From: Paenibacillus pabuli
GTDB taxonomy: Bacteria; Bacillota; Bacilli; Paenibacillales; Paenibacillaceae
Assembly: GCF_023101145.1 (NCBI RefSeq)
Contig: NZ_CP073714.1
Span: forward strand, 2,480,001 to 2,544,000
Length of the DNA: 64,000 nucleotides
Direction: 5' to 3'
Shown: positions 22,973 to 30,987 of the stretch, piece by piece
Numbering within the stretch: position 1 is the first letter of the stretch
How the letters are laid out: every line of letters begins with the position of its first letter
The notes under the pieces: model-generated
The model's database searches: none
What the model was told of the DNA's origin: nothing
The model's input: only the letters and a program-made list of their open reading frames with translations
Made by a program: the position numbers and the translations under genes

Positions 22973-25261
22973 ATTAAATATTCCAATGTTTTTCGTAAAT
23001 TTTTAATTTCCTACGTGATCATTTTGGTGATACCCAGCATTGGCGGTTATATGTCTTATCTGACTTCCATCTCCGTAACACAGTCCATTTCCATTGACAA
23101 TAGTGTTACCCAACTTCAAAAAAGCCAGGAAATATTGGAGGGCCGCATGGCAGAAGTGGAGGGATTCACCCGACAGCTTGCGGTCAATCAGGAATTGAAC
23201 GTTCTCATGAATGAAAGGGACAACGAAACCAACGTATATGGGATATGGAGAACGATGGAGAATGTGTTGACCTTTGGACAGACCAATGATTTTCTGCAAA
23301 ATTATTATATTTATCTTGCGAATTACAATCTAATTTTGACCCCAGGTTCTTCTTATAGACCGAATCACTATTACACGGATTTCCGTTATAACGATCTTTC
23401 GTTGGAAGAATGGATGAAAGACGTGTTGGGGAAAACCCACCGTAGTGAGATTAAACCGCTCAGTTCCTATGTCAGTAGGGGAAAGCAGACCTCGGTAATC
23501 ACATATATGCAGTCATTGCCTCTGGATAGCTTCAATGATTCTTCACCGGCGGTTGCCGTTGTAATCATTGACGAGAAGATGATTCTCAATCTGTTGTCCA
23601 GCCTGAATGATCGATACGGTGGCTGGGTTCATATCAGCGATGCGGAGGGCAATACCATTGCACTTCAAGGGAGCGCTGAGCCTGACATGATGAAAATGGC
23701 CTCTGACTCTCATTTTGATCCAAGTAGAGTCAGCCAGTTCTATGGGGATGATCTCGTGATTACAACAAGATCCGATAAGAACGGATGGGTATATCAGGCG
23801 GGGATCCCCCGTCATGTCCTGATGGAGAATGCAAACAGGATCAAGGGGATGACGCTTCTTATTACTGGCGGCACACTGCTCATCGGACTGATTGCTGGAC
23901 TCGTGTTGGCCTACCGCAACAGCGTACCAATCAATCGACTGTTAAGTGTAATGAAAGAGCAGTTTGGGAAGGATGATTCAGCTCCCAAAAATGAATTTGA
24001 TTTTTTGAGTGGAAATATTGCGGATATGCTTACCAAGAACAAGCTGCTTGAATCCGAATTGAATCGCCAGCTCCCATTGGTCAGGGATGCCTTTCTGAAG
24101 CGGCTGATCTCCGGCGAATTCAAATCGCGGGATGAGATTCTTTCCACGGCCGAACAGGCAGATATTAATTTGTATCAAGGCACGGGATATGCAGGAATTG
24201 TCCAGATTAAGGGGTATGCCAGTATGGACAGTGTTGAGATCCTGAATGAACTGAATGCCTCCCGACTACTGTTGAAGCAGGCTTTGGCTGATCTGGGCGT
24301 AGATGTCCTGATGACGGATATGGGCTCGGATAAAGTGGTCATCCTATTCTTTTCCAGGGAAACCGACTCCGGAAAGGATCGTGAAAAGGAAGATATCACG
24401 CATATCATAGAGAATCTGGCACAGTATGTGTTCAATGAATACAGGATCACCATCCAGTCCGGATTCGGAAATTTATTTACATCGTTGACAGAGGTCAGCC
24501 TTTCCTTTGATCAGGCCAATCAAGCGCTGGAGTATGCAGTCTACATGAACAAAAAAGGCATGCTGTGGAACAACGAAGCCCAAACCGAAAATACAACGTA
24601 TTATTACCCGCTGGATTCGGAGCAGCGACTGATTGGCACGATCCGTGCAGGAGAGCTTGAAGAGGCCAAGCGGATTGTTGATGCAATTATTGTGCAGAAC
24701 ATGGAGCAGCGGGAGTTGTCCATGGAAATGAAACATCAACTTGTCGGAGAAATGAAGGGGACATTTCTCAAACTGCTTGATCAAAAGGCGTTTATGGAGT
24801 ACACCTCCATCGAGAATGTGAAACGGCGGGTCATTGATATTGGTTCCTCAGAGCCGCTCGAAACGATCAAAGCTGAGTTTTATGAAATCATGGAAGAGCT
24901 TTGCTCCGTTATTGCCAACAAGAAGAAGGATGCCCATATTCAAATCATCAAACAGATTAAGGAATTCACTGCGGAAATGTATTCAGATACAGAGCTGACG
25001 CTGTATCGGGTGGCAGAACATGTGGAGCGGCCCGAGAAATACATTTCTCAATTATTCAAAGAGTTTACCGGTGTTAATTTCTCCGACCACCTGATCAAAG
25101 TTCGAATGGACCAGGCGGAGATCTTGTTGAAAGAGAGCAATTATACGGTGGATGAGATTGCGTCACGGGTAGGTTATAATAGTTCTCACTCCTTCAGGAG
25201 GGCCTTCAAACGATTGAATGGCGTTTCACCTAGTGTGTACAGACAATCGGTTGACGATTAG
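22973..25261 (+). CDS. membrane-bound AraC-family regulator
   Basis: About 762 residues with a membrane span near the N terminus (FLISYVIILVIPSIGGYM), a large extracytoplasmic sensor part, a second span (MTLLITGGTLLIGLIAGLVL), a cytoplasmic linker, and a C-terminal AraC helix-turn-helix pair (AEHVERPEKYISQLFKEFTG, then YTVDEIASRVGYNSSHSFRR). It senses something outside and binds DNA itself, a design common in Paenibacillus next to CUT1 sugar transporters, here the one directly downstream. The start is a problem: TTG 22928 lies at the -10 box, while ATT 22973 has GGAGG at ideal distance and gives the expected KYSNVFRKF start. I prefer ATT; the next canonical codon is a GTG near 23014, inside the first span. 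Confidence 0.83.
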   Translation: MKYSNVFRKFLISYVIILVIPSIGGYMSYLTSISVTQSISIDNSVTQLQKSQEILEGRMAEVEGFTRQLAVNQELNVLMNERDNETNVYGIWRTMENVLTFGQTNDFLQNYYIYLANYNLILTPGSSYRPNHYYTDFRYNDLSLEEWMKDVLGKTHRSEIKPLSSYVSRGKQTSVITYMQSLPLDSFNDSSPAVAVVIIDEKMILNLLSSLNDRYGGWVHISDAEGNTIALQGSAEPDMMKMASDSHFDPSRVSQFYGDDLVITTRSDKNGWVYQAGIPRHVLMENANRIKGMTLLITGGTLLIGLIAGLVLAYRNSVPINRLLSVMKEQFGKDDSAPKNEFDFLSGNIADMLTKNKLLESELNRQLPLVRDAFLKRLISGEFKSRDEILSTAEQADINLYQGTGYAGIVQIKGYASMDSVEILNELNASRLLLKQALADLGVDVLMTDMGSDKVVILFFSRETDSGKDREKEDITHIIENLAQYVFNEYRITIQSGFGNLFTSLTEVSLSFDQANQALEYAVYMNKKGMLWNNEAQTENTTYYYPLDSEQRLIGTIRAGELEEAKRIVDAIIVQNMEQRELSMEMKHQLVGEMKGTFLKLLDQKAFMEYTSIENVKRRVIDIGSSEPLETIKAEFYEIMEELCSVIANKKKDAHIQIIKQIKEFTAEMYSDTELTLYRVAEHVERPEKYISQLFKEFTGVNFSDHLIKVRMDQAEILLKESNYTVDEIASRVGYNSSHSFRRAFKRLNGVSPSVYRQSVDD

Positions 25262-25267
25262 ATGAAA

Positions 25268-25319
25268 GGAAGACCTTTAGACTGTGTTGTCCGTGTTCCG
25301 GACAATGCGGTCTTTTTTT
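25268..25319 (+). terminator. intrinsic terminator of the AraC-type regulator gene
   Basis: AAGACC/GGTCTT outer and TTGTCCG/CGGACAA inner stem, followed by seven Ts. Confidence 0.88.
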
Positions 25320-25335
25320 GCGAATACACCTCTGT

Positions 25336-25395
25336 AATGGAAAAATGGCTGTTGTACTGCGGATTTGTGCCCCAAAAAACAGGATAACTGTACGT
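25336..25395 (+). promoter_or_regulatory. upstream element shared with the GH27 gene
   Basis: AATGGAAAA (25336), CTGCG, GCCCC (25369-25373) and CAGGATAACTGTACGT (25380-25395) match the element at 18640-18697; the last block agrees at 14 of 16 positions. Confidence 0.5.
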
Positions 25396-25452
25396 TTAAC
25401 GGCGCAGGTGTACCTGTTTATGGGACATTAAAATCGACTATGATCAGAAACA

Positions 25453-25466
25453 AGAAAGCGTTATCA
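25453..25466 (+). promoter_or_regulatory. cre-like CcpA box
   Basis: AGAAAGCGTTATCA differs from cre consensus only at the first base. It lies 40 nt before the first transporter gene and would put the operon under glucose repression. Confidence 0.65.
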
Positions 25467-25506
25467 TACTTTATGCATCACAGACAGCTAGTAAGGGGGG
25501 ATTGTT

Positions 25507-26472
25507 CTGGAGAAGGAAATCGTATTAAATCACAAGACATCAACACAGCCGAAGGCACCTGGTTTTCTGACCAATGCCCGCAAAAGAATGATGAAGCACT
25601 GGCAGTTACATCTACTGGTGATTCCGCCCTTGCTATTTTTTCTCATCTTCAAGTATTATCCGATGATCAATGCGGTTCTTGCCTTTAAGGACTATAACGT
25701 CATCAAGGGAATATGGGGAAGTGATTGGGTTGGTTTTCAAAACTTTCGTCTGTTCTTTGAGAACCCATTATTCTGGACCCTGGTGAAGAACACCATTTTA
25801 CTTAGCGGTTATTTAGTGTTGGCCGGATTTCCGATTCCGATTGTGCTCGCACTCATGATTAATGAGGTACGTGGAGCCAAGTTCAAGAAATTCGTCCAAC
25901 TCGTATCCTTTGCACCCTATTTCATCTCAACAGTCGTGATGGTGTCCATGATTATGCTGTTCCTGGCACCACGGCTTGGATTTGTGAACATCGCCATGAA
26001 CTTCTTTGGGCTGGATTCCGTGAATTTTCTGGGTGAGCCGGGCATGTTCCGCTCGATCTACGTCTGGTCCGACATTTGGCAGACTGCGGGCTACAGTGCG
26101 GTTATTTATTTGGCAGCACTTGCCGGAATCGATCCCACATTGTACGAAGCAGCCAAAGTTGATGGAGCCTCGCGTTTTCAAAAAATCCGTCACGTGGATC
26201 TGCCAGGGTTGGTGCCAACCATTGTTATTATTTTGATCCTGAATGTCGGGAATGTCATGGCGATTGGCTTTGAGAAAGTCTACCTGCTACAAAACCCGCT
26301 CAATCTGGCTAATTCCGAGATCATTGCAACCTATGTCTATCGCGTCGGCCTGTTGAATGCCAATTATAGCTTTGCAACTGCGGTAGGGCTGTTCAACTCA
26401 CTGATCAATCTGGTCTTACTGGTTACGGTGAATGGTTTGGCGAAGAGAGTTACTAAGAATAGCATTTGGTAG
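25507..26472 (+). CDS. CUT1 sugar ABC transporter permease (LplB/UgpA type)
   Basis: Inner membrane half of a carbohydrate importer, with about six spans and the EAA loop YEAAKVDGASRFQKIRHVDL that contacts the ATPase. The ATPase is not encoded here; in Paenibacillus a shared MsmX-type protein usually serves. The frame has no good ATG: the ATG at 25588 has no ribosome binding site, while AAGGGGGG ends 6 nt before an in-frame CTG at 25507, giving an extra 27-residue cytoplasmic N terminus as is common in this family. I use CTG. Followed after 15 nt by its partner permease. Probably an operon with the next two to five genes. Confidence 0.9.
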   Translation: MEKEIVLNHKTSTQPKAPGFLTNARKRMMKHWQLHLLVIPPLLFFLIFKYYPMINAVLAFKDYNVIKGIWGSDWVGFQNFRLFFENPLFWTLVKNTILLSGYLVLAGFPIPIVLALMINEVRGAKFKKFVQLVSFAPYFISTVVMVSMIMLFLAPRLGFVNIAMNFFGLDSVNFLGEPGMFRSIYVWSDIWQTAGYSAVIYLAALAGIDPTLYEAAKVDGASRFQKIRHVDLPGLVPTIVIILILNVGNVMAIGFEKVYLLQNPLNLANSEIIATYVYRVGLLNANYSFATAVGLFNSLINLVLLVTVNGLAKRVTKNSIW

Positions 26473-26487
26473 GAAAGGAGTTCATCT

Positions 26488-27387
26488 ATGGCTGCAAACG
26501 TTCAAACCAAGATTAAAGAGTCCGCCGTGGACAAAACGTTTCTGATTACCATCTACATTTTGCTCAGTCTCGTGGCGCTGGTGGTCATTTACCCACTGAT
26601 ATTTATCGTCAGCAGCTCCATTAGCAGCCCGGCAGCAGTAACTTCCGGCCGAGTATGGCTATGGCCCGTAGATATTTCCTTCAACGGTTACAAGGCATTA
26701 TTTAATACACCTGAGATTCTCATCGGCTACGGTAACTCCATTTTTTATACGGCCGCCGGTACGCTGATCAGTGTAGCGTTGACCATCATGATTGCCTACC
26801 CGTTGTCTCGTAAAACCTTTTTCGGCAGAAACACCCTGATGATGATCATTACCTTTACCATGATTTTCAGCGGTGGGCTGATTCCGACCTATATGGTGGT
26901 GAAGCAGCTTCATCTGATTGATACCCGCTGGGCGTTACTGATCCCGAATGCCATCTGGGTATGGCAGGTTATTATCGCTCGCTCATTCTTTCAATCATCT
27001 ATTCCCGGTGAGCTTCTGGAGGCCAGCGAAATTGACGGCTGCAGTGATATGCGATTTATATGGAGTGTTGTACTCCCGTTATCGAAGCCGATTATCGCCG
27101 TGCTGGTTCTCATGTATGCTGTGGGGCAGTGGAATGCGTACTTTGATGCCCTGATCTATCTCAAATCGGCAGACTTGTTCCCGCTGCAACTCATCCTACG
27201 AAGTATCATTATTCAAAACAACGGTTCGGGTGCCATGGACGTGGCGAAAATGGTGGAAAGACAGCAGCTTACCGAACTGTTAAAATATTCGTTAATTGTG
27301 GTCGCCACGTTACCCGTACTCGTCATCTATCCATTTGTACAGCGCCATTTTGTACAGGGGATGCTGGTCGGTTCTGTTAAGGGTTGA
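26488..27387 (+). CDS. CUT1 sugar ABC transporter permease (YtcP/LplC type)
   Basis: 299-residue second permease with six predicted spans. The EAA loop is EASEIDGCSDMRFIWSVVLP. AGGAG precedes ATG 26488. It pairs with the preceding permease and the lipoprotein that follows. Enzymes downstream suggest the cargo is an alpha-galactose- or fucose-containing oligosaccharide. Confidence 0.92.
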   Translation: MAANVQTKIKESAVDKTFLITIYILLSLVALVVIYPLIFIVSSSISSPAAVTSGRVWLWPVDISFNGYKALFNTPEILIGYGNSIFYTAAGTLISVALTIMIAYPLSRKTFFGRNTLMMIITFTMIFSGGLIPTYMVVKQLHLIDTRWALLIPNAIWVWQVIIARSFFQSSIPGELLEASEIDGCSDMRFIWSVVLPLSKPIIAVLVLMYAVGQWNAYFDALIYLKSADLFPLQLILRSIIIQNNGSGAMDVAKMVERQQLTELLKYSLIVVATLPVLVIYPFVQRHFVQGMLVGSVKG

Positions 27388-27483
27388 TCCTTCGATTCGG
27401 TGTATGGAGAAAGAAGATATAGAACACTCATACGCAAGGATTCATCGTTTCAACTGGTAAATTACAAAAGGGAGTGATCAGAT

Positions 27484-29127
27484 TTGAAGAAAAGTATGGT
27501 AACGTTATTGATGCTTGTTGTGGCATTCACAGTTGTCATGAGCGGATGCTCCAATGGCAGCTCATCTACTGCACAACCGGGGAGCTCGGAAGAGGGCGGC
27601 AAGGTAAATATCAGTGTGTTTGCGGTTCAGGATTCCAGCATTGATATTCCGACCAATAAATTCACTGCATTTGTGGAAGACAAATTCAATATCAAATTCA
27701 ATTGGGAGATCAACCCTTCGGACGGGGCCAAGGAAAAGCGGCAAATCTCACTGGCAAGCGGTGACTATCCTGATGCCTATCTGCTGACCCACTATATAGA
27801 TCAGTTCTCTCAGGCCGATCTGCTGAAGTATGGCAAGCAGGGGGTGCTCGTTCCTTTGAACGATCTCATTGATCAATACGCTCCCAACATCAAAGCAGCC
27901 ATGGAGAAGAACCCTAATTTGAAAACGCTTAATACAGCGCCTGATGGCAATATCTATGGACTTGTTGCGTATACGGAATGTTTCCACTGCTCCTACCCGA
28001 GCAAAATGTGGATTAATACCGAATGGCTGAAAAAGCTGAATCTGGAAATGCCAAAGACAACTGAGGAATTCAAAAACATGCTGCAAGCTTTCAAAACGCA
28101 GGACCCGAACGGAAACGGCAAAGCAGATGAGGTGCCGCTGAGTGGTTCCATAGAGGAGTTCGGCGTACGGATTATTCCGTTCCTGATGAATGCATTTGTC
28201 TATGATGATGACAGAAACTATTTGCAAATGGAAAATGGGAAAGTTCAATCTGCTGCTATAACACCCGAATGGAAAGAAGGATTGACTTACATCAAGTCCC
28301 TCTTTGATGCAGGTCTGATTGACCCGGGCGCATTCACACAAAACGCAGAAGCTTTCAAGAAAATAGGTGAAAATGCGGATGCTGAAATTTTGGGCGCCGG
28401 TGCGGGCATGCACCCCGCGATCTTCATAAACATTGACGAAGGCAACACTCGTTCTGCACACTACAACCCGCTGCCACCGATTACTGGACCTCAGGGTGTG
28501 TCCTATGCGACGCATGATGCGGGTGGTGTATCTCCAGGAGCGAAGTTTGTAATTACAAACAAGGCAAGTGAAGAAGCGCAAATTGCCCTGATCAAAATGG
28601 TTGACTACATGTTCACTCCGGAAGGTCAAACGAACGGTGCAAGCGGCATGAAGGGAATCGACTGGACGGACCCGGTGGATGGCGATGTGGCATTGGGTAA
28701 AGACGCTAAACCTGTAGTCAAACAAATCCCTATGGCTGAAGGTGAGGCACCACGTAATGCAGGCTGGAGCGGCATGGCTCACTTCTATATGCCAAAAGAA
28801 TATCGTGATACCTTTGTTCAGGGCACAGATATTTATGCATCCAATGGTTATGAACGCAGATTATATGACGCATCGCTGTTGTATGAAGGGCATGAGCCCA
28901 AAGAGCTGTTCCCGATCTGGTCCGTCTGGATTGATCCAAATGAAATTGACGAAGCCAGCTTGCTGCAAACCAATATCAGAAACTACATTGAGCAAAATGA
29001 ATTGCAATTCATCACAGGCAACAAGGACTTGAATAAGGACTGGGATGCTTATGTAAAAGGTTTACAGAACCTGAAGCTTGATCGTTATCTGGAAATTTTG
29101 CAAAAAGCATATGACACAAGCAAGTAA
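27484..29127 (+). CDS. sugar-binding lipoprotein of ABC importer (LplA type)
   Basis: 547-residue solute-binding protein. The signal peptide ends in the lipobox VMSGC (Cys about residue 21), followed by a serine-rich tether, so it is anchored to the outer face of the membrane. It belongs to the large LplA-type binding proteins that pair with LplB/YtcP permeases in Paenibacillus. The start codon is TTG with AAAGGGAGTGA upstream. A strong terminator follows, so part of the transcripts would end here. Confidence 0.9.
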   Translation: MKKSMVTLLMLVVAFTVVMSGCSNGSSSTAQPGSSEEGGKVNISVFAVQDSSIDIPTNKFTAFVEDKFNIKFNWEINPSDGAKEKRQISLASGDYPDAYLLTHYIDQFSQADLLKYGKQGVLVPLNDLIDQYAPNIKAAMEKNPNLKTLNTAPDGNIYGLVAYTECFHCSYPSKMWINTEWLKKLNLEMPKTTEEFKNMLQAFKTQDPNGNGKADEVPLSGSIEEFGVRIIPFLMNAFVYDDDRNYLQMENGKVQSAAITPEWKEGLTYIKSLFDAGLIDPGAFTQNAEAFKKIGENADAEILGAGAGMHPAIFINIDEGNTRSAHYNPLPPITGPQGVSYATHDAGGVSPGAKFVITNKASEEAQIALIKMVDYMFTPEGQTNGASGMKGIDWTDPVDGDVALGKDAKPVVKQIPMAEGEAPRNAGWSGMAHFYMPKEYRDTFVQGTDIYASNGYERRLYDASLLYEGHEPKELFPIWSVWIDPNEIDEASLLQTNIRNYIEQNELQFITGNKDLNKDWDAYVKGLQNLKLDRYLEILQKAYDTSK

Positions 29128-29143
29128 TGTACAGGGATATCGG

Positions 29144-29181
29144 AATCAGGTGCCTATGATGTACCGGCACCTGATTTTTCT
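29144..29181 (+). terminator. intrinsic terminator between transporter and hydrolase genes
   Basis: AATCAGGTGCC pairs perfectly with GGCACCTGATT, then TTTC. Partial read-through would give more transporter than enzyme. Confidence 0.85.
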
Positions 29182-29236
29182 TGTATTTAGGCAGAAGAGA
29201 AGTTTACATACCAAGAAGGGTGGGATCAACATTCCT

Positions 29237-30958
29237 GTGACAGAACAAGAACATATCACGAATTCCACGACGATAAGACTGACGGATTATGGCGCTGTGC
29301 CGGACTCTGAGTTGGATACCCAGCCAGCTATGGCTCGTGCCATTCAGGCAGCGGCCGAAATTTCTGGTCCGGTGGTGCTGGACTGCGCAAGAGGCAGGTA
29401 TCATTTTTACCCGGAGGAGGCGATTCGGGCGCCTTATTATATCTCCAATACGACGAGTGAAGAAGAGAACCCCGACGTGACCAAGACCATTGCCATTCTG
29501 CTGAAAGGGATGAGTGATGTCACACTGGAGGGAAACGGCTCCCTGTTTATTTTCCACGGCAAACAGACCCTGTTTGTGCTGGACAATTGCATGAATGTAG
29601 AGATTCGCAACTTGCATGCAGACTACCACTTGCCAACAGTGACCGAGATGACGATTATCTCCAGCGGAAAACATTATTTCGATGCCCGGATTCATCCCGA
29701 TTCCCGCTATCAGATTCGGGACAACAAGCTAACCTGGCTCGGTGAAGGCTGGAGTTTTGCAAAAGGTCCCATGCAAACCTATGATCCATTGCGGAATACA
29801 ACCTGGCGAATCGACAATTGGCTGGAATTGGCCCAATCTGTGGAGGAGCTTGAGCCCATGACCATCCGTTTGCATTTTGATTTTCAGCCAGATGTAATTC
29901 CTGGTCATGTACTACAAAACCGCGATGGCATTCGTGATCAAGTTGGAGCTTTTATGACCGAATGCTCGGATATAACGTGGAGAGACGTGAGTCTGCATTT
30001 TCTGCACGGACTCGGTGTAGTTGGACAGTTCAGCACCAATCTAACCTTCTCACGGATGAACCTGGCTCCCCGCACCGAAACGAAGCGTACAGCTGCCGGC
30101 TTTGCAGATTTCTTGCACTTTTCCAGCTGCAGAGGCAAGGTTGCCGTAAGGGACAGCTATTTTTCCGGTTCGCATGATGATCCTGTCAATGTCCACGGTA
30201 CCTATTTACGAATTGTAGACCAGCCGGCAGCGGATTGCGTGAAGGTTCGATTCATGCATGCCCAGACGTATGGACTTCCGGCGTTCTATCCTGGTGATGA
30301 GATCGAATTTGTCCGTTCCGGTTCGTTGACGACCTACGCCTCCAACAATGTGGTTGCGGTTGAACATTTAAGTGCTCGTGAGCTTTTACTGACACTTGCT
30401 CATCCGGTACCGGACGGTATTGGCAGCCATGATGTCATTGAGAATGTAACTTGGACACCTGAAGTGGAAATTGCAAATAATCATTTTGCCCGAGTACCCA
30501 CACGAGGCATACTCGTAACGACTCGTCGGAAAGTGCTGATTACCGGGAATACGTTTGAACGCATGTCCATGAATGCCATTTTGATTGCGGTGGATGCCGA
30601 GTCCTGGTATGAGTCCGGAAGGGTAGAGGATGTGACGATCTCCGATAACCATTTTATTGAATGTGGCGGCAGTGAGCATCCCGTGATCTTCATATCCCCG
30701 GAGAATGTGGTGGTTGATGAGAGCGCTCCTGTCCACCGACAGGTCGTTATCTTGAATAACCGTTTTGAAACTTGCAGTGAAGTTCAGATTCTGAGTGCTA
30801 AGTCCACTCGTGGGTTGGTTTTCAAGTCGAATAAAATATGTTCCTCCAGCGAGACAGGAAAGTTATCCTGCGTTGAAGAAGCTGTCTATGCAACCGCCTG
30901 CAGCGAGATTGACATTGTAGATAATACATTCATTAGTATTTCAGAAGGATCTGACTAG
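29237..30958 (+). CDS. right-handed beta-helix glycosidase, GH110-like alpha-1,3-galactosidase
   Basis: About 573 residues forming a parallel beta-helix (many short N-N-F/V repeats such as VEIRNLHADYH, VTISDNHFIECGG). The block GSHDDPVNVHGTYLRI (Asp314, Asp315) and FADFLHFSSCRGKVAVRDSY resemble the catalytic region of GH110 enzymes, which remove alpha-1,3-linked galactose, for example from blood group B. There is no signal peptide, so it would act on imported oligosaccharides. GTG 29237 is used as start, with GGGTGGG upstream; the longer frame from 29078 runs through the terminator and is not coding. Another beta-helix family (pectate lyase-like) remains possible. Confidence 0.7.
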   Translation: MTEQEHITNSTTIRLTDYGAVPDSELDTQPAMARAIQAAAEISGPVVLDCARGRYHFYPEEAIRAPYYISNTTSEEENPDVTKTIAILLKGMSDVTLEGNGSLFIFHGKQTLFVLDNCMNVEIRNLHADYHLPTVTEMTIISSGKHYFDARIHPDSRYQIRDNKLTWLGEGWSFAKGPMQTYDPLRNTTWRIDNWLELAQSVEELEPMTIRLHFDFQPDVIPGHVLQNRDGIRDQVGAFMTECSDITWRDVSLHFLHGLGVVGQFSTNLTFSRMNLAPRTETKRTAAGFADFLHFSSCRGKVAVRDSYFSGSHDDPVNVHGTYLRIVDQPAADCVKVRFMHAQTYGLPAFYPGDEIEFVRSGSLTTYASNNVVAVEHLSARELLLTLAHPVPDGIGSHDVIENVTWTPEVEIANNHFARVPTRGILVTTRRKVLITGNTFERMSMNAILIAVDAESWYESGRVEDVTISDNHFIECGGSEHPVIFISPENVVVDESAPVHRQVVILNNRFETCSEVQILSAKSTRGLVFKSNKICSSSETGKLSCVEEAVYATACSEIDIVDNTFISISEGSD

Positions 30959-30987
30959 TAATTAAGTAATCATAAGGGAGAGTGCAC

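Noticed and set aside
25365..25688. 107-codon frame overlapping the start of the first permease
   Set aside because: It overlaps the promoter elements, cre box and the N terminus of the permease in another frame, and the product has no coherent character.
27748..28782. 344-codon reverse frame opposite the binding protein gene
   Set aside because: It is a shadow of the lipoprotein gene; no ribosome site, family likeness or conserved motif.
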